From CAYPGT01 sp964512985 (GTDB taxonomy: Bacteria > Cyanobacteriota > Vampirovibrionia > LMEP-6097): a DNA stretch of 64,000 nt. The stretch is from NCBI GenBank assembly GCA_964512985.1, contig CAZELI010000007.1:1-64000 (forward strand), written 5' to 3'. Shown in pieces: positions 27,001 to 35,388 of the stretch; within the stretch, counting starts at the first letter, position 1, and every line of letters begins with the position of its first letter. The notes under the pieces are model-generated. The model had not been told where the DNA came from. It ran no database searches and saw nothing but the letters and a program-made list of their open reading frames with translations. The position numbers and the translations under genes were made by a program.

Positions 27001-27120
27001 TCTAGGGGTTAAATGACCCCCTTGAGAAACCTATGGAAGGTATGTTGAATTTAATTCAAGCTAAAAACCAAGATGGTGACTAGATTACCATATAATTTCT
27101 CAGAGGTTTTTTGACCCCTT
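27001..27120 (+). promoter_or_regulatory. Candidate structured leader RNA upstream of the secreted-protein gene
   Basis: The interval between fliD and the gene at 27170 holds nested complementary pieces. GGGGT/ACCCC pair at 27005-27009 with 27016-27020. TGAGAAA (27023-27029) pairs with TTTCTCA (27096-27102) and encloses three small hairpins: ACCT/AGGT (27029-27041), TTGAAT/ATTCAA (27045-27059) and TGGT/ACCA (27074-27090). AGGGGTTAA (27004-27012) can also pair with TTGACCCCT (27111-27119), giving an alternative fold. It could be a cis-regulatory RNA; the DNA could also serve as regulator sites for fliD on the other strand. No known riboswitch core was recognised. Confidence 0.35.
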
Positions 27121-27169
27121 TCATTTGTTAAATCTCTCAATCATAATTAGCGCAGAAAAGGAGAACATT

Positions 27170-27988
27170 ATGCATTGGTTAAAACAAACCTTATTAATTA
27201 CACTCGTATTATTACTTAGTTGCTCAAATACTTTAGGAGTGCTTGCTGCAACGGATCAACTCGTAAATGGGGAAGAACTCGTTGCAGAACAAGCTCATGC
27301 ACCTCATAAGCGTTCATATGTAAGATCAGGCAAGCATATTTATGTACGTATTGAGAAATCAGAGTTTGAAGCACTAGAAAAACAAGCCATTAGCTTAACT
27401 ACAATATTAAGCAGACTCGCAGATTTAGAAAGACTTTATTTGCAGATCAAAAAAGTTATAGATGGCGTTGATCTAACAGTAAACTTTATCAAAAAGTTTC
27501 TTAATATAGTTGATGCAGATATTTTTAAACCAGTTAAAGGTTCCGATAATATTTTCAAACATAGTTCTGGAGTCACCATGTCACCTGGCTATGTAGAATA
27601 TCAAGCCAAGCTGAATAACTTCAAGACCTTCCAAGAAGCTTTCCCTGAGAATGTTTTAGATATAGATATTTATTATAATAAAACCCTCTTTACTATAGAT
27701 CATATAGAAGGACAGGGCGTTTTAGGAAATAAATATACTAAGATCGCCTTATCACAAAGCTTAGGAGCTTCAAGGGACAGAATCAAGTTGCCTATAAGCG
27801 ACGCTCTTAAGAATACTGCTACTTTCAAAATATTCTTAGCTCCTATTAACCCTGTAACCATTGATGTCGGTAACAACAGTAAGATCGTTGTTAAATACAA
27901 TCAAACCGTTCGTACAGGACAAACAGCCCCTGTGCTTTATACGCTCGACCCTGAGTCACCGAATGAGATAGTGGTTGTTTCTAAGTAA
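27170..27988 (+). CDS. Secreted protein of unknown function
   Basis: The ATG at 27170 is favoured over an earlier in-frame TTG because AAGGAG stands 8 nt upstream and a proper signal peptide follows (WLKQTLLITLVLLLSCSNTLGVLAATD). LLSC could be a lipobox, but AxA cleavage after LAA is equally possible. The mature protein has a helix (IEKSEFEALEKQAISLTTILSRLADLERLYLQIKKV) followed by a beta-rich C-terminal half. A possible structured leader precedes it. The family was not recognised. Confidence 0.75.
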   Translation: MHWLKQTLLITLVLLLSCSNTLGVLAATDQLVNGEELVAEQAHAPHKRSYVRSGKHIYVRIEKSEFEALEKQAISLTTILSRLADLERLYLQIKKVIDGVDLTVNFIKKFLNIVDADIFKPVKGSDNIFKHSSGVTMSPGYVEYQAKLNNFKTFQEAFPENVLDIDIYYNKTLFTIDHIEGQGVLGNKYTKIALSQSLGASRDRIKLPISDALKNTATFKIFLAPINPVTIDVGNNSKIVVKYNQTVRTGQTAPVLYTLDPESPNEIVVVSK

Positions 27989-28025
27989 TTCATTATGTAA
28001 CTTAAAATGATAGAATAGTTACATA

Positions 28026-28703
28026 TTGGGAGCGACAACACTACATTCTGTTAAACATCTAGCCGTGATTATGGATGGTAATAGACGTTGGGCGAAGGGA
28101 CGTGGATTGCCATCCATAGAAGGGCATAGAGCAGGGGTTAAAGCTCTGCGTAATTTAGTGAAACTATGTCCTAGTTATGGTATTGAATATTTAACTGTTT
28201 ATGCTTTCTCTACTGAGAATTGGAAGAGAGAGTCTAATGAGTTAGATTTTTTGTTTAGACTTTTAGGGGAGGTGGCTGTCAGAGAGTTAGAGAACCTTCA
28301 TAGGGAGAATGTTAAAGTAAGTTTTATTGGTGATATAGAAGCGTTCTCGGATATCGGTATTAAGGCTAATTTAGAGAAGCTTGCTGAGACTACTAAAGCT
28401 AATACAGGACTTAAGTTACAGATAGCCTTGAATTATGGTTCACTTGATGAATTAAGTTATGCTTTGAAACAAATCAAATCAAGCTTTAGTGAAGATCAGA
28501 TTATTAATCTTGATGAAGAAACTTTCTCTAAATACTTATATACAAGAAATGTCCCAGATCCAGAACTGATCTTAAGAACAGGTGGAGAGGCTAGATTAAG
28601 TAATTACCTGCTATGGCAAGGAGCTAATTCTAGACTGGCTTTCATTGAATCGTTATGGCCAGATTTCTCTGAAGAAGACTTAAAGCAGGTATTGAATGGT
28701 TAA
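28026..28703 (+). CDS. uppS: Isoprenyl (undecaprenyl) diphosphate synthase UppS
   Basis: The signature LAVIMDGNRRWAKGRGLPSIEGHRAG includes the catalytic Asp and the phosphate-binding Arg/Asn. It is followed by YLTVYAFSTENWKR, the C-terminal DPELILRTGGEARLSNYLLWQ and LWPDFSEEDL. This is the cis-prenyltransferase that makes the lipid carrier for peptidoglycan. At 225 residues it is a little short (usual 235-255), mainly at both ends. The start is TTG with no Shine-Dalgarno; a TAGAAT box lies about 9 nt before it, so the 5' leader is very short. It overlaps alr by 8 bp. Confidence 0.93.
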   Translation: MGATTLHSVKHLAVIMDGNRRWAKGRGLPSIEGHRAGVKALRNLVKLCPSYGIEYLTVYAFSTENWKRESNELDFLFRLLGEVAVRELENLHRENVKVSFIGDIEAFSDIGIKANLEKLAETTKANTGLKLQIALNYGSLDELSYALKQIKSSFSEDQIINLDEETFSKYLYTRNVPDPELILRTGGEARLSNYLLWQGANSRLAFIESLWPDFSEEDLKQVLNG

Positions 28704-29769
28704 GACTATCAGGAAGACGGGTTATAGAAGAGATGCTTGGATAGAAATTAATCTAGCTAATTTAGAATATAATCTGAAAGCAATCCATTCTGAATTTAAG
28801 AGACCGCTTATTCCTATTCTTAAGGCTGATGCCTATGGACATGGGGCTACAGTACTAGTTAAAATTCTCGATACTTATGAGTTTGTACATGCTTATGGGG
28901 TTGCTAGTATCGATGAAGCTTTAGCTTTACGCGAGGTAAGTGATAAGAAAATAATTGTTTTAGGAATCAGTCCTGAATGGGCATGGACACAGGCTCTAGA
29001 GCATGATATAGATATTACCATCGTTGATTATGAAACAGCTGTAAGGCTTAATGAATTAGCTGGAGAACAGAAGAAGGAAGCCAAAGTTCATATTAAGATT
29101 GATACTGGTATGAATCGCATTGGTTTTAAATATGCTGATAGAGAGGCTTTGATGCAGATAGCTAAGCTGAGTAATATTGAGATATGTTCGGCTTTCACTC
29201 ATTTCTCGGATCCTGGTGATATAGATTATTCACTTTATCAATATCAACAATTCAGAACTATTAGCGAAGGTCTGAAATGCCCTAAACATCCAGCTTCTAG
29301 CCAAGCTGCTAAGATGCTTCCTGATTTACAATGTGACTACGTGCGTTGTGGTATTGAACTCTATGGTTTAGAGAATCCTGAACTCAAGCCTTTACTAGCT
29401 CTGTATTCAAGGATTAGTTTTATTAAAGAAGTGGAACGTGGAGAGAGTGTAAGTTACAAGCGTAGTTGGATTAGTAATAAACCAACGCGCATTGCTACTC
29501 TGCCATTAGGTTATGCTGACGGAGTTTCACGTGCGCTTTCTAATAAGATCTATGGTTACTGTAAGGGACATAAGCTGAAGCAAGTGGGTTTGGTAACTAT
29601 GGACCAAGTGATGTTTGATATAGAAGATTATGACATAGGTGTAGGTGATGTTATAGAATTAATCGGACCAAATGTGCCTGTCTCTGAATGGGCGCAAGCA
29701 GCGAGCACCATTACTTATGAAATAGTCTGCACTCTTAATCTTAGATTGCCTAAGAGTTATGTGAGATAA
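28696..29769 (+). CDS. alr: Alanine racemase
   Basis: PLP enzyme supplying D-alanine for peptidoglycan. PILKADAYGHGA carries the PLP lysine near residue 38. Further family marks are KIDTGMNRIGF, SQAAKMLPDLQCDYVRCGIELYG, the catalytic Tyr region TLPLGYADGVSRALSN and VTMDQVMFDI. The length of 357 is normal. It overlaps uppS by 8 bp, so the two cell-wall genes form an operon. Its 3' end overlaps the convergent ATPase gene by 20 bp. Confidence 0.95.
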   Translation: MVKTIRKTGYRRDAWIEINLANLEYNLKAIHSEFKRPLIPILKADAYGHGATVLVKILDTYEFVHAYGVASIDEALALREVSDKKIIVLGISPEWAWTQALEHDIDITIVDYETAVRLNELAGEQKKEAKVHIKIDTGMNRIGFKYADREALMQIAKLSNIEICSAFTHFSDPGDIDYSLYQYQQFRTISEGLKCPKHPASSQAAKMLPDLQCDYVRCGIELYGLENPELKPLLALYSRISFIKEVERGESVSYKRSWISNKPTRIATLPLGYADGVSRALSNKIYGYCKGHKLKQVGLVTMDQVMFDIEDYDIGVGDVIELIGPNVPVSEWAQAASTITYEIVCTLNLRLPKSYVR

Positions 29770-31087
29770 GATTAGCTAAATATAGTGGGTAGTAATGAAC
29801 TTTTTTAACTTGATCAATATGATAATTTTTGGCACTGAGTATAACACTATAGGCGGGTTGATATTTATTGATATAAGATTTAAGGCTTTTAGCTTGAGTA
29901 TTTGCTCCAGACTTGACCTCTATTGGAATAATGCCTGTATCTAAATCTTTTAAGAATTCCACCTCGGCTTCTCCTTCAGACCAAGAATATAAATCCTCAA
30001 GCAAGGAAGTTCCATATTGTAATTCCTGTGCCACAAAATTTTCAGCATAATAACCTTTATAATTGCCATAATCCTGATCCCAGATATCTGGAATCTTTAG
30101 CGAACTCAGTGCGCCTAAAATACCAACATCGAACATAAATAATTTGAAGCGGTTTTCTTTCGTAAAAGCTGATAAAGGTTTAGAAGCCTGTTTTACTATT
30201 TTGACTTTGATGATTAAACCAGTAGCTTCTAGCCAATCAATCACTCCAACTAATCTAGAGTAGGCTTGGATACCTGGTATAACACCCTTAAAGCTAAATT
30301 TAGGTGCTGAACTATCTTGCTCTTTTGCGAGTTGAGATGGAATATCTTTCCATAATCTTTCAATGTGCATGGAATTTTCTTTGCCACAATGTTTAGTCAT
30401 ATCATCAAGGTAGGTACTAATAATTTGTTTTTGTTTTTCTCTAGCTTTTTGAAACTTATTAAACAAGAGTGTTTCGGTAGATGATGTGTAGTTCTCTACT
30501 ACTTCTGGTAAGCCACCTATGATGAAATAGACTTTAAGAATCTCCCATAATTTATCATGAAGAGTTTCAGATATGGTTTGTGAGTGAAGATTAGATTCCA
30601 GGGCTTTTTTAAATTGATTTTTACCAACAGCTTCTAGAAACTCGCTGAAGCATAAGGGATACATATAAAGGTAATCTATCTTACCTACTGGGAAAGATAC
30701 TGGGCTAAGTTTTAACCCAAGTAGTGATCCCGCTGCACAAATTGCCAGCTCAGGCATCTCTTCACAAAAATATTTTAAAGAAGTGAGCGCCTGAGGTACT
30801 GTTTGAATTTCATCAAAAATTAGTAGATCATGCTTAATGTTAATTTCAATACTTAACTCAAGAGAAAGTTCATTAAGTATATTTATTGGATCAAGATTTT
30901 TGCTGAAAATTTTCTGTATATTAATTTGTTTTTCAAAGTTAATATAGTGAAAGTTTTTGAAATTTTCAGCTCCAAACTTTTTGAGGCTATATGTTTTTCC
31001 AACTTGACGAGCCCCTTTGATTATTAAAGGTTTACGATTTTTGGAGTTTTTCCATTCAAGTAAATTTTGCTCTATATCTCGACGCAT
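29750..31087 (-). CDS. DUF4143-type AAA ATPase
   Basis: Walker A GARQVGKTYSL lies at about residues 20-30, Walker B LLIFDEIQ at about 87-94, and AAGSLLGL serves as the sensor. The DUF4143 C-terminal half ends in a degenerate PD-(D/E)xK-like piece (EAEVEFLKDLDTGIIPIEVKSG). These proteins are common, often laterally transferred, and of unclear role (possibly toxin- or nuclease-associated). 445 residues is normal. It is one of three such ATPases in the window. The upstream 90 bp is T-rich. Confidence 0.9.
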   Translation of the reverse strand: MRRDIEQNLLEWKNSKNRKPLIIKGARQVGKTYSLKKFGAENFKNFHYINFEKQINIQKIFSKNLDPINILNELSLELSIEINIKHDLLIFDEIQTVPQALTSLKYFCEEMPELAICAAGSLLGLKLSPVSFPVGKIDYLYMYPLCFSEFLEAVGKNQFKKALESNLHSQTISETLHDKLWEILKVYFIIGGLPEVVENYTSSTETLLFNKFQKAREKQKQIISTYLDDMTKHCGKENSMHIERLWKDIPSQLAKEQDSSAPKFSFKGVIPGIQAYSRLVGVIDWLEATGLIIKVKIVKQASKPLSAFTKENRFKLFMFDVGILGALSSLKIPDIWDQDYGNYKGYYAENFVAQELQYGTSLLEDLYSWSEGEAEVEFLKDLDTGIIPIEVKSGANTQAKSLKSYINKYQPAYSVILSAKNYHIDQVKKVHYYPLYLANLISHNS

Positions 31088-31177
31088 TGTAAGTTTATTG
31101 TACCACTTTTTGTCAAATTGGTAACTTTTTCGTAGTACTTTTTGTTGATTTTGATAATTTTTGCTACGACTTTTTAA

Positions 31178-32404
31178 CTATCTCTTCGCTATCTGCTCTA
31201 AATAGCCTTGGTAATTGCGTTTTAGTTCTTCCATGCTATCACCACCAAACTTCTCTAAAAATGCCTTAGCAAGAACTATTGCCATCATGGCTTCTAGCAC
31301 TACTCCAGCGGCAGGCACTACGCAAATATCAGAACGCTCGAAGTGAGATTCAGCGTTAGCTTTAGTTGCAAGGTCTATAGAATCTAATTTAGAGATAAGG
31401 GTGGGTATGGGTTTGACACCGATGCGACAAGTGATAGGCATGCCGTTGGTCATACCACCTTCTGTGCCACCAAGATTATTAGTTGGACGTGAATAATGGA
31501 GAGGTTTATTCTTTTCGTCTCTGTATATTTGATCATGTACTTTAGAGCCGAGTATCTCTGCTACTTTATCGCCAATGCCCACCTCTACTGATTTGACAGT
31601 ATGAGTACTCATCATTGCTTGAGCTATAAGTCCGTCTATGCGTCTATCCCATTGGACATGGGAACCTAATCCTACAGGCACTCCTAGAGCAAAGACCTCT
31701 ATGAGACCACCAACAGTATCTCCCTTCTTGCGCACTGCATCAATGTAATCTTTAAACTTCTGGTCATCTTGCTTATAAATACGTAGCTCAGATTCTTCGA
31801 TTAGAGCTTTGCGTTGTTGGTATTCAGTAGCAGATGCATCTTGCCACCAGGTCTTGGCTTCTTCTGAGACTTCTAGCTCACCGATTCTTAGTACATGAGA
31901 AAAGATCTCTATCCCAAATAATGAAAGTAATTTCTTGCAAACAGCTCCAGCTGCGACTCTTGAGGTAGTCTCGCGAGCTGAAGATCTTTCGAGTATATCT
32001 CTTACGTCTGGAGAATCGTACTTTAATGTACCGGCTAAATCTGCATGACCTGGTCTTACTTTGGAAATAAACTTATCATCTAATTGTTTCTTTACTTCAG
32101 GATCGTTTTCATCTATAGGGGCTGGAGACATAACATTAAGCCACTTCTGATGATCCTTGTTAATAAGTTTCATGGCTACTGGCGCGCCACCAAAAGTTCT
32201 GCCATGGCGTACCCCACCAGTGAAGATCACCTTATCAGTCTCAATCTTCATTCTGCCGCCACGTCCATAACCACCCTGACGACGCTTAAGGTCTAGATCT
32301 ATATCTTCAGCTAAAAGAGGCATATTCGCTGGAATACCTTCGAGGATAATATTCAACTCGGGTCCGTGTGATTCGCCGCTGGTTAAGAATCTCAGCATGA
32401 GCAT
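31178..32404 (-). CDS. aroC: Chorismate synthase
   Basis: The protein begins RFLTSGESHGPELNIILEGIPA, the AroC signature, followed by RRQGGYGRGGRMKIE, GRTFGGAPVA, RPGHADLAGTLKY, RSSARETTSRVAAGA and the late GGTEGGMTNGMPI. It converts EPSP to chorismate with reduced FMN, the last step of the shikimate pathway. 408 residues is slightly long, as in many diderm and cyanobacterial AroC proteins. Two in-frame ATGs are possible (32404 and 32398). A palindromic element lies just upstream. Confidence 0.96.
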   Translation of the reverse strand: MLMLRFLTSGESHGPELNIILEGIPANMPLLAEDIDLDLKRRQGGYGRGGRMKIETDKVIFTGGVRHGRTFGGAPVAMKLINKDHQKWLNVMSPAPIDENDPEVKKQLDDKFISKVRPGHADLAGTLKYDSPDVRDILERSSARETTSRVAAGAVCKKLLSLFGIEIFSHVLRIGELEVSEEAKTWWQDASATEYQQRKALIEESELRIYKQDDQKFKDYIDAVRKKGDTVGGLIEVFALGVPVGLGSHVQWDRRIDGLIAQAMMSTHTVKSVEVGIGDKVAEILGSKVHDQIYRDEKNKPLHYSRPTNNLGGTEGGMTNGMPITCRIGVKPIPTLISKLDSIDLATKANAESHFERSDICVVPAAGVVLEAMMAIVLAKAFLEKFGGDSMEELKRNYQGYLEQIAKR

Positions 32405-32439
32405 ATTCTATCATTTTACTCAGCTTAATATTTATGACT

Positions 32440-32481
32440 GGATCCTGACGTCGTACGCTTCGCGTACTCCTCAGGATGACG
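32440..32481. repeat. Palindromic element, intergenic copy
   Basis: The outer arms ATCCTGA/TCAGGAT (32442-32448 and 32471-32477) enclose the inner arms GTACGC/GCGTAC (32453-32458 and 32462-32467) around a TTC loop, with ATGACG at the right end. The same architecture with different stem sequences occurs inside folE2 (60822-60865). It sits between the HTH gene and aroC. Confidence 0.65.
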
Positions 32482-32483
32482 AA

Positions 32484-33326
32484 TTAAGATTTGACCCAGC
32501 GAAGCAAGTGTACCCACCCGGAGAGGAGTTTAGATCTATGTTCCAATGAGTCTTTAAGATTCATGGCTTCTTTAGTGCTTAAACTGCCACGCTTTAATTT
32601 TTGTTGAATATATTGGATACGTTTAGAATCATTCGCTATTTGTCTTTGGATATAGCTGAAACTAAACTGTCTACGTCTCATCTTACGTGGACTAAGTCTA
32701 TCTTGACGCCCCCTTTCTGGAGTTCTTTCAGGTTCTTCGATAATAGCAGCTTCTTTTTCTTCTTCAACATTAGTTTCTTCGAAATCTAGACTCTCATCTT
32801 CAGTAGACTCTATAACGGTGTCTAAAACATCGCTCTCTTCAGCAAGACGCATAGCCATGCTAGGTTCATCTTCAGCTTGGTGATCTTCTTCTAAATAACT
32901 ACTAATATCGACAGCATGTTCTTCAGTATTTTCATATTCTAAGGCTACGGCTGCGATGGTTTCTTCAGGAACTTTAACTACCTGTTCTTCAACTTGAGCA
33001 ATAACTTGTTGATCTTCATCAGGCTTTTTGGTTTTGGTTTTTCTTGGGCTGGGTTTAGCTTTGATTTTTTCAACTTCTGGAGCTTGTTCTACTGGTGGAG
33101 GGGCCTTAGATGCCTCAAATAATTCTTTGATTTCTTTGTTTTTCTTACCACTAGCTCTTAAAGCCAGAACTTCTCTTACAGTAGTTACTGAGCTTTCACT
33201 AAGGTAGACACGCTTCTGAACTCTTTCAGTGACTATATCAAAATCCTTAATGAGCTTCTTGAGTAAAGCATCTGTGACTTTCAGCTTGGAAGCGAGTTCT
33301 TTTATACTAATTAGTTCGGAAGACAT
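32484..33326 (-). CDS. MerR-like HTH protein with long acidic linker
   Basis: Residues 1-70 look like a MerR-type helix-turn-helix (ISIKELASKLKVTDALLKKLIKDF, RVYLSESSVTTVREVLALRASGKKNKEIKELFEA). Residues 75-215 are a disordered, Glu-rich linker (EVEKIKAKPSPRKTKTKKPDED; several E-E runs). The last 60 residues are basic and helical (RKMRRRQFSFSYIQRQIANDSKRIQYIQQKLKRGSLS). No cofactor-binding domain is visible. It lies 26 bp downstream of rpmB in the same direction, so it may be co-transcribed with the ribosomal genes. AGGAT precedes the ATG. Confidence 0.8.
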   Translation of the reverse strand: MSSELISIKELASKLKVTDALLKKLIKDFDIVTERVQKRVYLSESSVTTVREVLALRASGKKNKEIKELFEASKAPPPVEQAPEVEKIKAKPSPRKTKTKKPDEDQQVIAQVEEQVVKVPEETIAAVALEYENTEEHAVDISSYLEEDHQAEDEPSMAMRLAEESDVLDTVIESTEDESLDFEETNVEEEKEAAIIEEPERTPERGRQDRLSPRKMRRRQFSFSYIQRQIANDSKRIQYIQQKLKRGSLSTKEAMNLKDSLEHRSKLLSGWVHLLRWVKS

Positions 33327-33352
33327 GATTCTATCCTTATAGTATCAGACTT

Positions 33353-33628
33353 CTATACCCGAGCTTCTTTATTTCTTTGAGCGTTTAATCTTCTACGACT
33401 GCCTTTTTTTAATTGGGCACTTGAGATACCAGATTTAAGTTCTGGATAAGTCTTGATAGCTTTAGTGCTAACTTTCATTTTTTGTTTTACACCATCAATG
33501 ATAGTTGTAATAGTTTGTAGATTAATTTCAAATCTTCTTTTAGCAGTTGGGTTAAAGTGAGATCTTAAGAATGAGTATCTCCAACCTTTACCTGCTTTTC
33601 TACCTGTTATTTCGCATTGTTTTGACAT
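33353..33628 (-). CDS. rpmB: 50S ribosomal protein L28
   Basis: The start CEITGRKAGKGWRYSFLRSHFNPTAKRRFEINLQ fits L28, with the typical TG(K/R) beginning and the KRRF.NLQ block, and KMKVSTKAIKT matches the late L28 strand as seen in cyanobacterial-type proteins. At 91 residues it is longer than the usual 63-78. An AAGG-type Shine-Dalgarno lies about 8 nt before the ATG. It follows rpsR by about 40 bp. Confidence 0.88.
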   Translation of the reverse strand: MSKQCEITGRKAGKGWRYSFLRSHFNPTAKRRFEINLQTITTIIDGVKQKMKVSTKAIKTYPELKSGISSAQLKKGSRRRLNAQRNKEARV

Positions 33629-33669
33629 TTTGATTTACCTTAATTTACTAATATCTTGTTTGAGAAGTA

Positions 33670-33867
33670 CTAAGCCATCATTAGACCTAAAGATCTAGCT
33701 TGTTTGACTGCTTTTTGCATTTTGCGTTGTTTCTTAGCATCTAGACCCGTTTGTTTGCGGCCCATGATCTTATGACTGCTATCCGTAAAACTCTGTAAAA
33801 GAGGGATATTTTTATAAGTTATCTCCTCTAGTTCTGGGCTATTCTTCTTTCTATATTTCATATACAT
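33670..33867 (-). CDS. rpsR: 30S ribosomal protein S18
   Basis: 65 residues containing EEITYKNIPLLQSFTDSSHKIMGRKQTGLDAKKQRKMQKAVKQARSLGLM, which follows the S18 pattern (YKD..LL..F....GKI..R..TG....Q..L..AIK.AR.L.L). The usual Arg pair is replaced by GRKQTG. It lies directly before rpmB, as in many genomes that carry a split rpmB-rpsR pair. Confidence 0.87.
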   Translation of the reverse strand: MYMKYRKKNSPELEEITYKNIPLLQSFTDSSHKIMGRKQTGLDAKKQRKMQKAVKQARSLGLMMA

Positions 33868-33970
33868 ACGCAGATCGCTATTTTATCATGGAGGGATAAG
33901 AATTGTAGATATATATTATTTTTTAAGAAATTAAGGCAGTATATTACAGAAATCAGAAATTTATATGTAA

Positions 33971-33976
33971 TATAAT
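33971..33976 (+). promoter_or_regulatory. -10 box, leaderless arrangement
   Basis: TATAAT, then ATTCCA, then the ATG at 33983. Same 6-nt spacing as at the Fic, 4670, 41279 and 48803 genes; no Shine-Dalgarno. The -35 is unclear. Confidence 0.5.
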
Positions 33977-33982
33977 ATTCCA

Positions 33983-34693
33983 ATGTTAGATTATCTTAGT
34001 CAATTAACATTGAATAGTTTAACGCCTAGATTAATAGAAAATGTAGAACGGCGGCTACGAAGAACAAATAAAGGTTATAAAACAAGTCCCAAAGTATTCA
34101 GATCTTTTTTTAGGAAGCTATCTTTGGTTCCATCTTTTGTCCCCCAAGAAAGAACTAAAAAAGAAGATAAGTATTTTTGCCGAGCAGTTTTTGGAAAAAA
34201 GGAAGATTTAAAAGAACGGGTAGCCACTTTGAGCTTTGCAATTACTAATTACTTATTAGCAGTTTTTGCAGGCTTCGCAAAATTGTTTGCAGATAAGGAA
34301 TCTTTATTAGAAGGTTCTTCAAAACAAAAAGATAAGGGGAGAGTTTCAGCTGCCGAACATCAAGAACTAATGCAAACTCTTAAAGAGGTGGAATCAGAGC
34401 TTCCTACATTATATGAACAAGATCTTAAACCTATTAATGATATGCTGCTACATCTGCCTATATTAAATAACTATTTAAACCAAAAGCAACTTACCTCAGA
34501 AAACTTGAGAGAAGCTCGCTTTTATCAGGATAAGATTAATAAGAAGGATTCCTTTATAGAGAATCTAAGTTCAAGTTTAGCCAAAAGAGTACAAGATATG
34601 GATGGCATCCCTATTTTAGAACCAGTAAGAAAAATTATATTAGGATTAATTGATAAGATTGACAAGACTAGAGCTGCGAAAGCTGCTGCCTAA
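33983..34693 (+). CDS. Unknown helical protein
   Basis: 236 residues, mostly helical, with a basic N-terminal 60 residues (ENVERRLRRTNKGYK), one mildly hydrophobic stretch (LSFAITNYLLAVFAGFAKLFA, about residues 83-103) that may insert into a membrane, and coiled coil after it. It ends in an Ala-rich tail (TRAAKAAA). It has its own -10 box right before the ATG and lies 5 bp before rsmI. I recognise no family. Confidence 0.7.
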   Translation: MLDYLSQLTLNSLTPRLIENVERRLRRTNKGYKTSPKVFRSFFRKLSLVPSFVPQERTKKEDKYFCRAVFGKKEDLKERVATLSFAITNYLLAVFAGFAKLFADKESLLEGSSKQKDKGRVSAAEHQELMQTLKEVESELPTLYEQDLKPINDMLLHLPILNNYLNQKQLTSENLREARFYQDKINKKDSFIENLSSSLAKRVQDMDGIPILEPVRKIILGLIDKIDKTRAAKAAA

Positions 34694-34698
34694 AATTA

Positions 34699-35388
34699 AT
34701 GTCTACGCTATATATTATTGCCACTCCGATAGGAAATCTTGAAGATATAACTTTAAGGGCTTTGCGTATCTTGAGGGAAGAAGTCACCACTATTTATTGT
34801 GAAGATACCAGAGTTACTAGTAAGTTATTGAATTACTACGAAATAAAAGACAAGAAGCTTACCAGTTTTAATAATGAGAATGAAGGATCTAGAATCAAGG
34901 AAATCGAGCGACGTTTACTCGATGGTGAGAATATTGCGATTTGTAGTGATGCAGGGACACCTCTCATCTCAGATCCAGGATTGGGTTTGATAAGTCAACT
35001 GACATCATTTCATATCGTCCCCATTCCAGGTGTATCTTCTCTCACGACTGCTCTTTCAGTCTGCCCGATTAATACCGAGAGATTTATTTACGAAGGATTT
35101 TTGCCGCATAGTCCGCAGAAGCGCAGGCGTATTCTTAGAGATTGGACTGAAGAGACTAGACCGATAGTTTTATTTGAGAGTCCGCATCGTATTATAAAAT
35201 GTCTTGAAGATATCAAGAATATTCTTGGAGAAGAGACACAAGTGTTTATCGCTCGTGAACTTACCAAGAAATTTGAACAATGCTATTCAGGCTCTATAGT
35301 AGAAGTTCAACTTGAACTTCAAACACAATTCCCGAAAGAAGTACAAGGAGAGTTTGTATTAGTGATTAACTCCAAACCTTCTTCTTAA
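34699..35388 (+). CDS. rsmI: 16S rRNA (cytidine-1402-2'-O)-methyltransferase
   Basis: LYIIATPIGNLEDITLRALRILREEVTTIYCEDTRVTSKLL is the RsmI signature. It is followed by SFNNENE, AICSDAGTPLISDPG, the SAM-binding IPGVSSLTTALSVCP and the family block YEGFLPHSPQKRRRIL. It methylates the ribose of C1402 in the decoding centre. 229 residues is in the shorter part of the family range, because the C-terminal helical domain is brief. It overlaps the end of the convergent 548-residue gene by 23 bp. Confidence 0.95.
   Translation: MSTLYIIATPIGNLEDITLRALRILREEVTTIYCEDTRVTSKLLNYYEIKDKKLTSFNNENEGSRIKEIERRLLDGENIAICSDAGTPLISDPGLGLISQLTSFHIVPIPGVSSLTTALSVCPINTERFIYEGFLPHSPQKRRRILRDWTEETRPIVLFESPHRIIKCLEDIKNILGEETQVFIARELTKKFEQCYSGSIVEVQLELQTQFPKEVQGEFVLVINSKPSS

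Noticed and set aside
31088..31177. A TTGACA and TACAAT pair before the ATPase at 31087
   Set aside because: The spacing is 8 or 19 nt and the second box overlaps the start codon, so it is not a convincing promoter.
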